A stretch of 64,000 nt of DNA, from the NCBI GenBank assembly GCA_900313015.1, contig OMPR01000013.1:588725-652724 (forward strand). The letters are read 5' to 3'. The DNA is from Rhodobacteraceae bacterium EL53. Lineage in GTDB: Bacteria > Pseudomonadota > Alphaproteobacteria > Rhodobacterales > Rhodobacteraceae. Both the position numbers and the translations under genes were made by a program. Shown here piece by piece: positions 46,701-55,231 of this stretch. How positions within the stretch are numbered: position 1 is the first letter of the stretch; each line of letters opens with the position of its first letter. A model generated the notes under the pieces. The model made no database searches. It was not told the DNA's origin and was given only the letters and a program-made list of their open reading frames with translations.

Positions 46701-48599
46701 GGTCTGAGCAATGCACAGGCTGTTGATGCCACCACGGTGACGATCAAAGCCCGCCCGGTTGCAGATGCTGGGGGTAATCGCGATGTATGTTCCGGAGAGC
46801 CGATCTTGTTTGATGCGTCGGCTAGCACGGACCCGGATGGAGGGTTGCTGCTGTATGAGTGGGATTTTGGGGACCAAACGGGCTCAGACTTGATCAACCC
46901 AACCAAGACATATGAATTGCCGGGGATCTATCCAGTAACCCTTAGTGTTCGCAATGAATCGGGTACAGATCATGGCACCAGTCTTGACAGGATCGCGGCA
47001 TTGGTCCGCGAGGGGCCGATTGCAGCGGCTGGCGAAGATCGCACGGTGTGCTCAAACCAACTGGTGCGATTTGATGGGTCTGAATCAACGGACGCGGATG
47101 GCGCTGTGAATGCCTATGCGTGGACCTTTGGAGATGGGGGAAATGGCAGTGGTGCGACACCTGTTCATATTTTCACTCGGCCTGGGGATTATGCGGTGAC
47201 ACTGACCATCACCGGGGACGCACAAGGGGCCTGTAGCCCATTGGATTCCGACGTTGCAAATATAAAAGTGGTGGCTGCACCGAGCCTGTCGATTGTCGGA
47301 TCCGAGCGCGCGGCGGTCGGGCGGCCAGCCGGATTTTCGGCAGACATCGAACAGTTGGGTGGGGCGAAACTACAAAGCCTGACTTGGTCCTTTTCGGACG
47401 GCGAAACAGCGACTGGCCAAGACGTAACCCATGTCTTTGACGTCGCCGGAGAGTACTTTGTGACGCTCAAAGCAGAGCTGACAGGCGGGACCGAAGGGTG
47501 CAACGCGCTGGAAATCCGGCGCAAGGTTTTGGTGAATGCGGCCCCAGAACCAGTCATTGATGCGCCTGATCGCGTCGCAGTCGGACAGGACGTCCGATTT
47601 GATGCAGGAAAGTCGGTCGATAAGGATGGGGCCATCACCTATTTCGGCTGGGCGTTTGGAGATGGATCAACCGGAACGTCCGTTTCCACAGTTCATCGGT
47701 TTGACACACCCGGAACCTATGAGGTGACCTTGACTGCACAGGACGATTCCGGTGTTGGCAATAGTTCAGCCAGTGTCGTGCATGAAATTACGGTGCATCC
47801 TGCGCCTGTCGCGGGTTTGGTCTCTCCGGGGACTGTCTGTCCTGGGGTGGGGTTGCCGTGGTCTGTTGCGGCAGATGCAGATACGCAAGTTGATTGGTTG
47901 TTTGGCGATGGGGCCACTGCCCAGGGGGCGACCGTAACACATGCCTTTGACCGTCCTGGTCTGTTTCCGGTTCGCGCTTCGCTTGACGATGGGGACGCAT
48001 TGCTGAGCAGCAGGCGGTCCGAAGAAATCTATGTCCGTGTGAACGCAGAACCGATAGCTTTGGCGGGACCTGACCGGGTTGTGTGCCCGGGAACGCCTGT
48101 TGTTTTTGATGCAAGTGCTTCGGGGGATCTGGACGGTGCGCTGCAAAGCTGGGTCTGGGAATTCAGCGATGGGGTTCAACTCGAAGGGCAAAGAGTCGAA
48201 CGGATTTTTGAGAACTCAGCGGATTTGATGGTCAGTCTGCATGTCCGGGACGATAGCCAAGCGCAAGGGTGCAACATCGGGACCGATACAGCCCGAGTTT
48301 TGGTGAATGCCCCACCCGTGGTTGATGCTGGGGCGGATCGCAACATCCAAATCGGTGCTGCACATGACGTGGAACGCTTTGAAGCGATTGATGTAACTGA
48401 TCCAGACGGACAAGGCGTGCGCATCTCTTGGGACTTTGACGATGGTGCAACCGCCAGCGGCGCAGTTGTTCGCCACCGCTTTGCAAGTGCGGGAGATTAT
48501 ACCGTCACTGTCAAAGCAGAGGATGCAACGGGTTTGTCCTGTGGGATCAGCTATGACAGCACCAAGATTTCTGCCTTCGAACGCGGTCAAGACGGGTGA
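43740..48599 (+). CDS. Giant secreted PKD-repeat protein
   Basis: 1619-aa protein. Signal peptide (about residues 1-24, ending GGAQAQ), then a roughly 300-residue N-terminal region I do not recognise (starts TLVSDGILVVYGPKAP), then about 15 consecutive PKD domains marked by WDFGDG-type motifs to the C-terminus. No membrane anchor, LPXTG, autotransporter or type I secretion signal is visible. PKD modules usually mediate adhesion or spacing on the cell surface or in the periplasm. ATG 43740 has a strong aaaggagga. Same operon as the LysM-FecR gene and the cyclase that follows 45 bases later. Confidence 0.85.
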   Translation: MGMIRIWAAVTLAVALSLGGAQAQTLVSDGILVVYGPKAPSREGDVDRREQVFFSVPADLKDRVYVRLFDPEVGGSDDFTYGGAGDSETTFRLFGGEGAFSQAERPEPIADRAREPRLVPYDPVTQPGKVIKEKAFGSDRKTDGRWVTLGVVKSRQGEVIDGRAYFRIDVQGSKGNDGNGFSLDVSLSRDRSRAPDGLQMFAYRPTVRWSANKAATQVWFTRTIDGPMQVQSFDGANGILALVTDYADLGLRISGQDFWTSDTVETSETNLAISLEGGFETPNDVTLAVFDANGDPVPLSMPPRRAPTPARPTAIAIGRPLADCRSVAFDASTSTGASPLGHLWDFGDGQTSTEPVIAHRYSEPGRYLARLEILEPGNRPGRGDALTVPVHVRNAPVAVPGADIIVAPGQPVDFDGSGSQASDSPISGYLWYFGDGNKAQGAQAQNVYATPGQYRSVLRVQDDSLHPCNFGTAIRRVIVNVPPVAEAGTDQSAIVGQSVIASGGASYDVDGLIETWRWDMGDGTVLEGQTVTHQYAQSGTYQVGLTVIDNSGVANNQATDVMRVQVNAPPVPSFTIPERPISVSEVAVLDGSASVDADGQILSYIWDFGDGAIGEGPVANYAWTQPGEFMVTLSVEDDSGTDTALQSVSMVVRVDAAPVANAGPDQLVSTSEVMFDAGQSQDPDGAVTEWLWDFGDGKTAMGQQVTHAFLRAGVYTVALRVRDDSGAPLNVDRDTMLVTINAAPIADAGPGQVVAPDEEFVVSGRASVDPDGEVSQYLWTFPDGTTQTGQRAAHSLSEPGLHRIRLRVADNFQGTPSEDEAEVLISVNAPPVAVAGADRLIAPGDTLEFDAGHSFDPDGQLASYRWVFDDLGTPLDAMTVERAYLSPGVWSAQLVVTDNSGVLNGTASDDLTVRVNHPPVAVAGDAIETDRLYVSFDASGSKDADGDALIHQWDFGDGSAPVFGEQVTHVYARAGVFPVTLRVDDGTGLSNAQAVDATTVTIKARPVADAGGNRDVCSGEPILFDASASTDPDGGLLLYEWDFGDQTGSDLINPTKTYELPGIYPVTLSVRNESGTDHGTSLDRIAALVREGPIAAAGEDRTVCSNQLVRFDGSESTDADGAVNAYAWTFGDGGNGSGATPVHIFTRPGDYAVTLTITGDAQGACSPLDSDVANIKVVAAPSLSIVGSERAAVGRPAGFSADIEQLGGAKLQSLTWSFSDGETATGQDVTHVFDVAGEYFVTLKAELTGGTEGCNALEIRRKVLVNAAPEPVIDAPDRVAVGQDVRFDAGKSVDKDGAITYFGWAFGDGSTGTSVSTVHRFDTPGTYEVTLTAQDDSGVGNSSASVVHEITVHPAPVAGLVSPGTVCPGVGLPWSVAADADTQVDWLFGDGATAQGATVTHAFDRPGLFPVRASLDDGDALLSSRRSEEIYVRVNAEPIALAGPDRVVCPGTPVVFDASASGDLDGALQSWVWEFSDGVQLEGQRVERIFENSADLMVSLHVRDDSQAQGCNIGTDTARVLVNAPPVVDAGADRNIQIGAAHDVERFEAIDVTDPDGQGVRISWDFDDGATASGAVVRHRFASAGDYTVTVKAEDATGLSCGISYDSTKISAFERGQDG
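44670..48580 (+). repeat. Array of about 15 PKD domain repeats within the giant protein gene
   Basis: Repeats of 80-100 codons, each with a W-x-F-x-D/G-D-G-like core and an ending like YxVTLxVxDxS. Sequence identity between units is low at the DNA level, so the array is old rather than a recent tandem expansion. Units six and seven have lost the classic GDG (FPDG, FDDLG). Confidence 0.8.
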
Positions 48600-48644
48600 G
48601 AATTTGACACGACGGGCGGTTGGTAATCCGGTAGGCTGGTGTGG

Positions 48645-50354
48645 ATGAGATTCCCGTTGCGCCTCAAGTTCTTTGTTTTTGCCGTGCTTTTGGCCGTGGG
48701 GCCTTTGGTGTTGGTATCACAAAACCTGACACGCCTGACACGGGATGAGCTGAAAAGTGCGGCAAACGAAGATTTGACGACGGTGGCAACGGCGTTGCGG
48801 ACGTCGTTTGATAATACGTTTCAGGGGCGATGGCTGACTCCGTTGATGGTCATTCGCAATGGTGTCGACAGCTCGGACCTTGGGGTCCCGCAAAAAATTT
48901 CGTTGCTGACATTGGGGCTGCAGGAACTGCCGCAAGTTGTGTCTTTGCAGCTGTCTATCGAAGGCTCTGACTTACCCATTTTGGTGACAAACGAACAGTT
49001 TGCAGCACGCTTGCGCGATGCCGGAGCGGATCCGGTAGGGGCACTCTCGACCTCACCTGATTTGATCAAAGCTATTGCTGAAACCGGGCAATTCGGACGG
49101 CCAGTCATCGCGCGATTGGATACAACAGGGGATTGGATCGCGACCTTGGCCCTGCCTTTGTCCACACGGATCGCAGGCCGTCAGGTCATGATGGCGGCAA
49201 AGATTGATCTGACTTTGCTGGCCGACATGGTCCAGAGACATCCTTTTGCGCAACGTGGTGAAATCACGGTGGTAGATCAAAGCGGGCGGCAGGTTTTGGC
49301 AGAGAAACCAGAATTGCTGACACGACGCCAAATCGTTGCTTCGACATTGCCACTGATTGTGGCCAGCGCCCGAGCTGACGCCTTGGAACCTTATGTTCGA
49401 CCTGATGGGATCGCTGTATTGGGCGCTTATGCGTTTCCTGAATGGTTTCCATGGGCGGTGATAACCGAGTTGCGCGAAGACAATGCCTATGCAGTCGTCA
49501 ATGCGATCACTCGCCAGATCTTGATCGTGGGCCTGTTTGGATTTGTGTTGGCCTCACTGGGGGCGTTTCTGTTTGCGCAGCGCCTGACGCGGCCCATTCT
49601 GAAGATTGGTGAGGCCGCGAAACAAGTGGGTGAGGGTAATTTCGCCACCCGGGTCCAGAATGTTCGGACACGAGATGAAATTGGGGATCTGGCATTACGG
49701 TTTAATGAAATGATTGCTCACCTTGGTGAGCGCATAGAATTGATGAAATTCGTGTCTCACGGCACGGTTTCAGCCATCCAGCGCGCCGATCAAGAAGGCA
49801 TGGAACGCGGAGGTGAACGGCGTCGTGTATCGGTCATTTTCACGGACATTCGAGGCTATACAGAATTTTCGGAAAGTGTTCCGCCTGAAGTGGTGATCGA
49901 GGTGCTGAATCAGTACTTTGATGTTCAAGCGGATATCGTTGAGGCCCATCATGGGGATGTCGACAAATTTGTTGGCGACGCTTTGGTTGCAGTTTTCGAA
50001 GGCGAAAACATGGAAGCGCGGGCTGTGGCTTGTTCGGTTGAAATCAACGAAGCCATGGCAGGTTTGTTGGAGCACCATCCCGAACATGGGTTGCATGTTG
50101 GGATCGGGGTGGCGTCTGGTGAGGTGGTGATGGGCGCGATGGGAGCCCGCGAGCGGATGGATTTCACAGTTCTGGGATCGACGGTCAACCTATCAGCGCG
50201 TTTGTGCAGCAAGGCGGAACCGGGGCAGGTTTTGGTCGATCAGGCCACACAAACAGCTGCGCGTTTGAACGATGTGGTTTATGAAACACTCAAACCGATT
50301 GCACTAAAGGGGTATGCAATGCCGGTCCCTGCTTTTGCCGCGCTGAGAAATTAG
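48645..50354 (+). CDS. Membrane class III adenylate/guanylate cyclase with HAMP domain
   Basis: 569-aa receptor-type cyclase: first membrane segment (about residues 8-26), a periplasmic sensor of about 260 residues, second membrane segment, HAMP linker and a C-terminal catalytic domain. Metal-binding aspartates are D401 (FTDIRGYT) and D445 (VGDALVAVF); K441 (DKFVGD) is the usual adenine-selecting lysine, and TVLGSTVNLSARL keeps the transition-state N and R. So adenylate cyclase is expected. It follows the PKD gene and precedes a cyclic-nucleotide-binding exporter-like gene. An in-frame GTG two codons earlier is an alternative start. Confidence 0.88.
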   Translation: MRFPLRLKFFVFAVLLAVGPLVLVSQNLTRLTRDELKSAANEDLTTVATALRTSFDNTFQGRWLTPLMVIRNGVDSSDLGVPQKISLLTLGLQELPQVVSLQLSIEGSDLPILVTNEQFAARLRDAGADPVGALSTSPDLIKAIAETGQFGRPVIARLDTTGDWIATLALPLSTRIAGRQVMMAAKIDLTLLADMVQRHPFAQRGEITVVDQSGRQVLAEKPELLTRRQIVASTLPLIVASARADALEPYVRPDGIAVLGAYAFPEWFPWAVITELREDNAYAVVNAITRQILIVGLFGFVLASLGAFLFAQRLTRPILKIGEAAKQVGEGNFATRVQNVRTRDEIGDLALRFNEMIAHLGERIELMKFVSHGTVSAIQRADQEGMERGGERRRVSVIFTDIRGYTEFSESVPPEVVIEVLNQYFDVQADIVEAHHGDVDKFVGDALVAVFEGENMEARAVACSVEINEAMAGLLEHHPEHGLHVGIGVASGEVVMGAMGARERMDFTVLGSTVNLSARLCSKAEPGQVLVDQATQTAARLNDVVYETLKPIALKGYAMPVPAFAALRN

Positions 50355-50743
50355 TGCGCGTAGACGACCCAGAGCCATGCCATCGCAATATATGTAAGTT
50401 GATGTAAGCATTGATCAAATCCGGCAGCTCGCCAGAAACTGGCTTGGGTGGGGTTTAGTTTTCTCTTTTCAGAATAGCTGGCTTTGCCGAAATCAATATG
50501 GAAATGGACGATCCATTCCAACGCGACGATGATCGCTACGAAAAGCGGCGGTGCCCCTACTATCATAAAGACCAGTATTGAACCTAGAACGTGAACACCA
50601 GCATGTTGCGCGCGACCCAAATGCCAGTACTCGCCACGTCCACATAGCATCTTGGGTGTTTGCAGGAAATAATCCGCAAACATATGCTTGACCTGAAAAA
50701 GACCGAGCAAGATAAAAACTGTGCCAAGCGAAACGGGCAACAT
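50351..50743 (-). CDS. DUF3307 membrane protein
   Basis: 130-aa hydrophobic protein with about three or four membrane segments and the DUF3307 pattern (QVKHMFADYFLQT near the start; EWIVHFHIDFGK in the middle). Function unknown. Start has gaggagg a few bases upstream. Its stop overlaps the cyclase stop by 4 bases; it is transcribed against the cyclase and exporter-like genes and divides them. Confidence 0.82.
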   Translation of the reverse strand: MLPVSLGTVFILLGLFQVKHMFADYFLQTPKMLCGRGEYWHLGRAQHAGVHVLGSILVFMIVGAPPLFVAIIVALEWIVHFHIDFGKASYSEKRKLNPTQASFWRAAGFDQCLHQLTYIAMAWLWVVYAH

Positions 50744-50945
50744 GCACCTCCTCGGGATTGCCTAGCAAGAACTTAAGCGGTTCAAGGCTTGGCTGCAAAT
50801 GAACAAATTCACATTGTGTGAGAACGGTCTCTTTTGTGAATACTATTTGCACCAATGGGGTTGAGCGCGATAGGCTGGTTCCTATCTTGGTTTTAGCATA
50901 TCGTTTCGGTTTTTTTCGCCATGCTCAAGTTTAGGGATTGGCCCC

Positions 50946-53900
50946 ATAGAACGTACTCTTTTTCGCTTTATCTGGAAGTATTCGAAACGTGATCAGTTGG
51001 TATTGCTGGCGGTCACGACGACATTGTTTCCTCTGCTCTATCTGACGCTGGAGTTACCGAAGCGGATTATTAACGATGCGATCGGAGCTCAAAGCAGCAC
51101 AATCGAAGCCTTCGGGTTTGTTTTCGATCAGGTAACATTCCTCGGCGTTTTATGCGTTGCGTTTTTGCTTGCTGTGTTGGCGCATGGCTTGATGAAAATG
51201 CGGATCAACACCATGAAGGGGGTGTTGTCTGAACGCATGTTGCGCCGGTTCCGGTATATGTTGATCGGACGTATTCTGCGGTTCCCACAACCTTACTTTG
51301 AACGTGTAAGTCAGGGCGAACTGGTGTCGATGGTGACCGCCGAAAGCGAACCAATGGGCGGTTTGATGGGGGATGCTATCAGCCAACCTGTTCTGCAAGC
51401 CGGTCAGATGATCACGATTCTGTCTTTCTTGTTCCTGCAGAGTTTCTGGTTTGGCTTGGCGGCGGTGGCCCTAATTCCTTTGCAGGCCTGGTTAATCCCG
51501 AAGCTGCAACGCCAGATCAATCTTCTGAACAAAAAACGAATCCAGGAAGTACGGACCCTTGCTGCTCAGATCGGAGAAAGTGCAGCGGGTGCTTCGACGC
51601 TACGGGCCAACGGTGGTTGGCGGTATCGAATGGCAAGTGTGACCAATCAATTAGGTCATTTGTTCGAGATCCGGTTTGAGATCTACCAGAAAAAGTTCTT
51701 TATGAAGTTTCTCAACAACTTCATTTCGCAACTGACGCCGTTTTTTTTCTTTTCGATCGGTGGGTATCTGGTGTTGCAGGGGGCTGTGTCCCTTGGTGCG
51801 CTGGTTGCGGCTTTGGCGGCGTATAAAGATCTGTCCAGCCCGTGGAAAGAACTGTTGGCCTATTACAACCAAACGCAAGACATGTCGCTGCGATGGGAGG
51901 TGATTCTTGATCGCTTTGCGCCACCGGGGATGGTTGATGCTGAGCTGTTCGAAGGAGAACCAGCTGAGCGCCCAAGGCTGAATGGGGACATTGTTCTGGA
52001 TCATGTTTCGGTGCGGGATTCGGATGGCAATCTGGTTCTAGATGAACTGAATGCGACGTTACCCGCTGGCGGTGTGATTGGGATCAAGGCCCCAAGCGAA
52101 GAAGATCGCCGCGCCCTGTCGGAATTGCTCACACGTGAAATTGTGCCTTCGAGTGGAACGGTCACACTGTCCGGATTGGACTTGTCCACCTTGCATCAGG
52201 CGGTTCTGGCATCGCGTGTTGGCTTGGCGACGTCTCGCCCTGTCATGTTCCAGGGTACATTTGGCGATAACGTCATGATGCCGATGCGCTATCAGCCTCA
52301 GGGAGAAACCCGATTGCCGGCCTTTTATGCCGAGGCCCAACGCGCAGGAAACAGTCGGGATCCCTTTCATGCGGATTGGTTTGACCCAAAACAGGCAGGG
52401 TTCGAAACACCAGGTGCGGTTCGCGATTGGTGGTTGCGCTTGGTCGAGGGGCTTGGGTCGGGCGCGGCCTTATTCCGCCGTGGCGCGGAGCAAAGCTTTG
52501 AATATCTTGATCACCCCGAACTGGCGGACCGTTTGATTGAATTGCGGCCAAAGGTGCAACAGGCCGTACAGGATGCTGGATTAGCGCAGCACGCCTATTT
52601 CTTTGATCCAGAAACCTACAATGCTGCTTTGCCTGTGGCTGAAAACCTGTTGTTTGCTACCCCCAAGGTGCCATTTACGTTGGAGTTGTTGTCAAAACAG
52701 AGTGAGTTCCTTGCCAAGTTACGCGACCTTGGTCTTGATGAAACGCTGGTGCGCCTGACGCAGGATGTCATTGATATGCTACGCCAGATTTTCGGGCTGG
52801 ATGGTACGGATCACCCACTGTTTCGTAAGCTCGGACTTGATGTAAAAGTCTATGAAACTGCCGTTGAACTGGTCGAAAAAACCCGCGTTGACGAGACCAC
52901 AGTATTGGACGATGCGGACCTTGCCAGTCTGTTGGCGGTGCCGTTTCGCATTTCTGCGGACCAGATCGGGCCAGCTTTTTCGGATGAGCTCAAAAAACGG
53001 ATTCTGGAAATTCGACAGGGACATTCAGTCGAATTGCTGGGATGTCTGGATAACGTATTTACCCCTTTGTCGGCGGGTGAGTTTGCGCCGGGTTTGAACG
53101 TTTTGGACAATGCACTGTTTGGTAAAGTGAGCGAAGTCAGTGGTGCAAAAGCAGATGAATTGCGCAAGCTGATCACCGATGTGCTTGTTGAGAACGGTGC
53201 GCAAAGCTTGGTGATTGAACTAATTTATGACGTTCCGATTGCGTTGGGAGGGGCCAACTTACCTGCGATCTTTGCAGAGCCGCTGGCTTTTACGCGCGCG
53301 ACGATCAAACGGCCTGATGTTCTGATCTTGGACAAGGCTCTAGCCAGCTACGATATGCAGACCCAGATTGCGGTCTATCAGAATTTGCGTTTGCTTTTGC
53401 CTGATACGACTGTGATTTATCTCAACGATCAATTCCAATCGCCTGAAGTTTTCGATGTTTTTCTGGAGCTGGATCAGGGGCGTCTTGTCACTGAAGATTT
53501 ACGCGAAGACGTTGCTGAAGACAGTGTTGCTTCGGCTGATTTGGGGCGCAAGTTGCGGGCTTTGGAACAAACGCCTTTGTTCTCTGGGCTGGACCGTCGT
53601 CAGCTGCGGCTATTGGCGTTTGGGGCACGATGGTATTCGGCGCAGGTCGGCGAAACCGTGTTCTTGAAAGATGATGAACCGACCGATGGCGCCTATGTTC
53701 TAATCTCGGGCGAGGCGGGGTTGTATTTGCCCAAGGGCGAAGGAGATGATGAGCTGATCGTCAAGGTTGGACCGGGGGCTTTGGTTGGCGAACTTGGATT
53801 GATCCGAAAAGAGCCGCGCGCCCTGAGCATGGTCGCAGAAGAAGAACTGACTTGTCTTCGTATCGGAGAGGAAGAGTTCTTGGCAGTCGTCGAAAACGAT

Positions 53901-53954
53901 GCAGCGACTGCGTTCAAGCTGTTGCAGGTTGTGTCTGGGTATGTTTCCAACTGA
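50946..53954 (+). CDS. ABC-exporter-like protein with degenerate ATPase domain and C-terminal cyclic-nucleotide-binding domain
   Basis: 1002 aa if begun at ATA 50946. Exporter-type six-helix membrane domain (to about residue 330), then an ATPase-like domain in which Walker A reads GIKAPSEEDRRAL, Walker B reads LILDKALASYD (Glu to Lys), the signature region LGGANLPAIF and the switch position YLNDQ (His to Asn). About 270 extra residues split this domain. Residues from about 872 form a cyclic-nucleotide-binding domain with GELGLIRKEPRALS. No ATG, GTG, TTG or CTG is in frame from the stop at 50871 to TTG 50997, which would lose the family-like IERTLFRFIWKYSKRD. Start therefore unresolved. Confidence 0.82.
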   Translation: MERTLFRFIWKYSKRDQLVLLAVTTTLFPLLYLTLELPKRIINDAIGAQSSTIEAFGFVFDQVTFLGVLCVAFLLAVLAHGLMKMRINTMKGVLSERMLRRFRYMLIGRILRFPQPYFERVSQGELVSMVTAESEPMGGLMGDAISQPVLQAGQMITILSFLFLQSFWFGLAAVALIPLQAWLIPKLQRQINLLNKKRIQEVRTLAAQIGESAAGASTLRANGGWRYRMASVTNQLGHLFEIRFEIYQKKFFMKFLNNFISQLTPFFFFSIGGYLVLQGAVSLGALVAALAAYKDLSSPWKELLAYYNQTQDMSLRWEVILDRFAPPGMVDAELFEGEPAERPRLNGDIVLDHVSVRDSDGNLVLDELNATLPAGGVIGIKAPSEEDRRALSELLTREIVPSSGTVTLSGLDLSTLHQAVLASRVGLATSRPVMFQGTFGDNVMMPMRYQPQGETRLPAFYAEAQRAGNSRDPFHADWFDPKQAGFETPGAVRDWWLRLVEGLGSGAALFRRGAEQSFEYLDHPELADRLIELRPKVQQAVQDAGLAQHAYFFDPETYNAALPVAENLLFATPKVPFTLELLSKQSEFLAKLRDLGLDETLVRLTQDVIDMLRQIFGLDGTDHPLFRKLGLDVKVYETAVELVEKTRVDETTVLDDADLASLLAVPFRISADQIGPAFSDELKKRILEIRQGHSVELLGCLDNVFTPLSAGEFAPGLNVLDNALFGKVSEVSGAKADELRKLITDVLVENGAQSLVIELIYDVPIALGGANLPAIFAEPLAFTRATIKRPDVLILDKALASYDMQTQIAVYQNLRLLLPDTTVIYLNDQFQSPEVFDVFLELDQGRLVTEDLREDVAEDSVASADLGRKLRALEQTPLFSGLDRRQLRLLAFGARWYSAQVGETVFLKDDEPTDGAYVLISGEAGLYLPKGEGDDELIVKVGPGALVGELGLIRKEPRALSMVAEEELTCLRIGEEEFLAVVENDAATAFKLLQVVSGYVSN

Positions 53955-53987
53955 ACTGACTGTTGGTTGAACACAAAAGGATCTGCG

Positions 53988-54824
53988 ATGAAATTGCTGC
54001 GCTATTATGATGGAGACAGTGTGTACCCAGGGGTGTTGGATGCAACAGGAACCCTGCGCGCGCTGTCCAGTGTTGTTCCTGATATTGATGGGGCTGCACT
54101 GACATCTGGGGCATTGGACGGAGTTGATGTTGATGCATTGCCAATCGTGCCGGGAGAGATGCGATTGGCTCCCTGTGTTGGCGGCGTGGGAAAATTCCTG
54201 TGTATCGGATTGAATTACTCGGACCACGCCGAAGAGGCAGGTATGCCTATCCCGGAACATCCTATTCTGTTCCTCAAGGCCAACTCGGCGATTTCTGGCC
54301 CGCATGATGATATCTTGTTGCCGCGCGGATCTGTTGCCACCGATTGGGAGGTGGAGTTAGGGGTCGTGATCGGCAAGACCGCAAAATACGTTAGCGAAGC
54401 CACTGCACTTGATCATGTCGCTGGGTATTGTGTGATCAACGATGTGTCTGAACGTGATTTCCAAACCAAGCGCACTGGCCAATGGACCAAGGGGAAATCT
54501 TGCGACAGTTTTGGACCAATCGGGCCTTGGTTGGTCACCAAGGACGAAATTTCCGACCCGCAGAACCTAGGTTTGACATGCGATGTAAACGGCGAGCGAA
54601 TGCAAACCGGATCAAGCGATAAGATGATTTTCACAATCGCTCAAATTATTGCCCACCTGAGCGAAATGATGACCCTGCATCCGGGCGATGTCATCGCGAC
54701 AGGCACACCACCGGGAGTAGGGATGGGTATGACGCCGCCGAAGTACCTGAAGCCGGGTGATAAAGTGCGGCTCGAAATCGAAGGTTTAGGCGTTCAGATC
54801 CAAACTGTTAGGGCTGATGATTGA
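53988..54824 (+). CDS. Fumarylacetoacetate hydrolase (FAH) family protein
   Basis: 278-aa FAH-fold enzyme with typical sequence FLCIGLNYSDHAEEAG, FLKANSAISGPHDDI, DWEVELGVVIGK (acidic metal ligands) and NDVSERDFQ. The family cleaves or decarboxylates diketo or 2-oxo acids using a divalent metal; possible roles include ureidoglycolate lyase or acylpyruvase. ATG 53988 with aaaagg upstream; a TTG seven codons earlier is weaker. Starts 33 bases after the exporter-like gene and ends at a strong terminator. Confidence 0.88.
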   Translation: MKLLRYYDGDSVYPGVLDATGTLRALSSVVPDIDGAALTSGALDGVDVDALPIVPGEMRLAPCVGGVGKFLCIGLNYSDHAEEAGMPIPEHPILFLKANSAISGPHDDILLPRGSVATDWEVELGVVIGKTAKYVSEATALDHVAGYCVINDVSERDFQTKRTGQWTKGKSCDSFGPIGPWLVTKDEISDPQNLGLTCDVNGERMQTGSSDKMIFTIAQIIAHLSEMMTLHPGDVIATGTPPGVGMGMTPPKYLKPGDKVRLEIEGLGVQIQTVRADD

Positions 54825-54842
54825 ATGCGCGTGCGCATTATG

Positions 54843-54887
54843 ACCTCGGGCTTCTTAGGCCCGAGGTGGGCGTTTCTTGATTTTTTT
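54843..54887 (+). terminator. Rho-independent terminator after the FAH gene
   Basis: Stem acctcgggc (54843-54851) with gcccgaggt (54859-54867), 7-nt loop, then a T-rich tail ending in seven Ts (54881-54887). Confidence 0.85.
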
Positions 54888-54895
54888 AGCGGAGT

Positions 54896-55228
54896 TCAGC
54901 GTTCTTCGCAGAATAACCGGTACAGGAGGCCAATCACTTGTTCGGTGTTCCGGTCTAGCAGCGAATAATAGATAGTCTTGCCATCTCGACGCGTTGTAAC
55001 AAGCCCTTCATCGCGCAGACGCGCCAACATTTGACTGACCGCAGCTTGGCGAATTTCAAGCAAGTTTTCCAGCTCAGTCACGGACTTCTCACCAGTGCCG
55101 AGGTGGCACAGGATCATCAACCGACCTTCATGGGCCAGTGTCTTGAGATATGCGGCCGCTTCGGCGGCGCGCGCTGCCATGTCTGTGGTGGTTTCCGGCG
55201 TGAGTGTTGGAGAGGCTTGGATCGTCAC
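54896..55228 (-). CDS. ArsR-family regulator, SqrR/BigR-like persulfide sensor
   Basis: 110-aa winged helix-turn-helix protein (recognition region QAAVSQMLARLRDEGLV). It has exactly two cysteines, C41 and C107, the positions of the Rhodobacter capsulatus SqrR pair that forms a polysulfide bridge, and lacks the metal-binding CVC motif of ArsR. So it probably senses sulfide or persulfide. Start is GTG 55228 with agga upstream. No sulfide:quinone oxidoreductase gene is next to it; the downstream neighbour on its strand is across the FAH terminator. Confidence 0.82.
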   Translation of the reverse strand: MTIQASPTLTPETTTDMAARAAEAAAYLKTLAHEGRLMILCHLGTGEKSVTELENLLEIRQAAVSQMLARLRDEGLVTTRRDGKTIYYSLLDRNTEQVIGLLYRLFCEER

Positions 55229-55231
55229 ATT

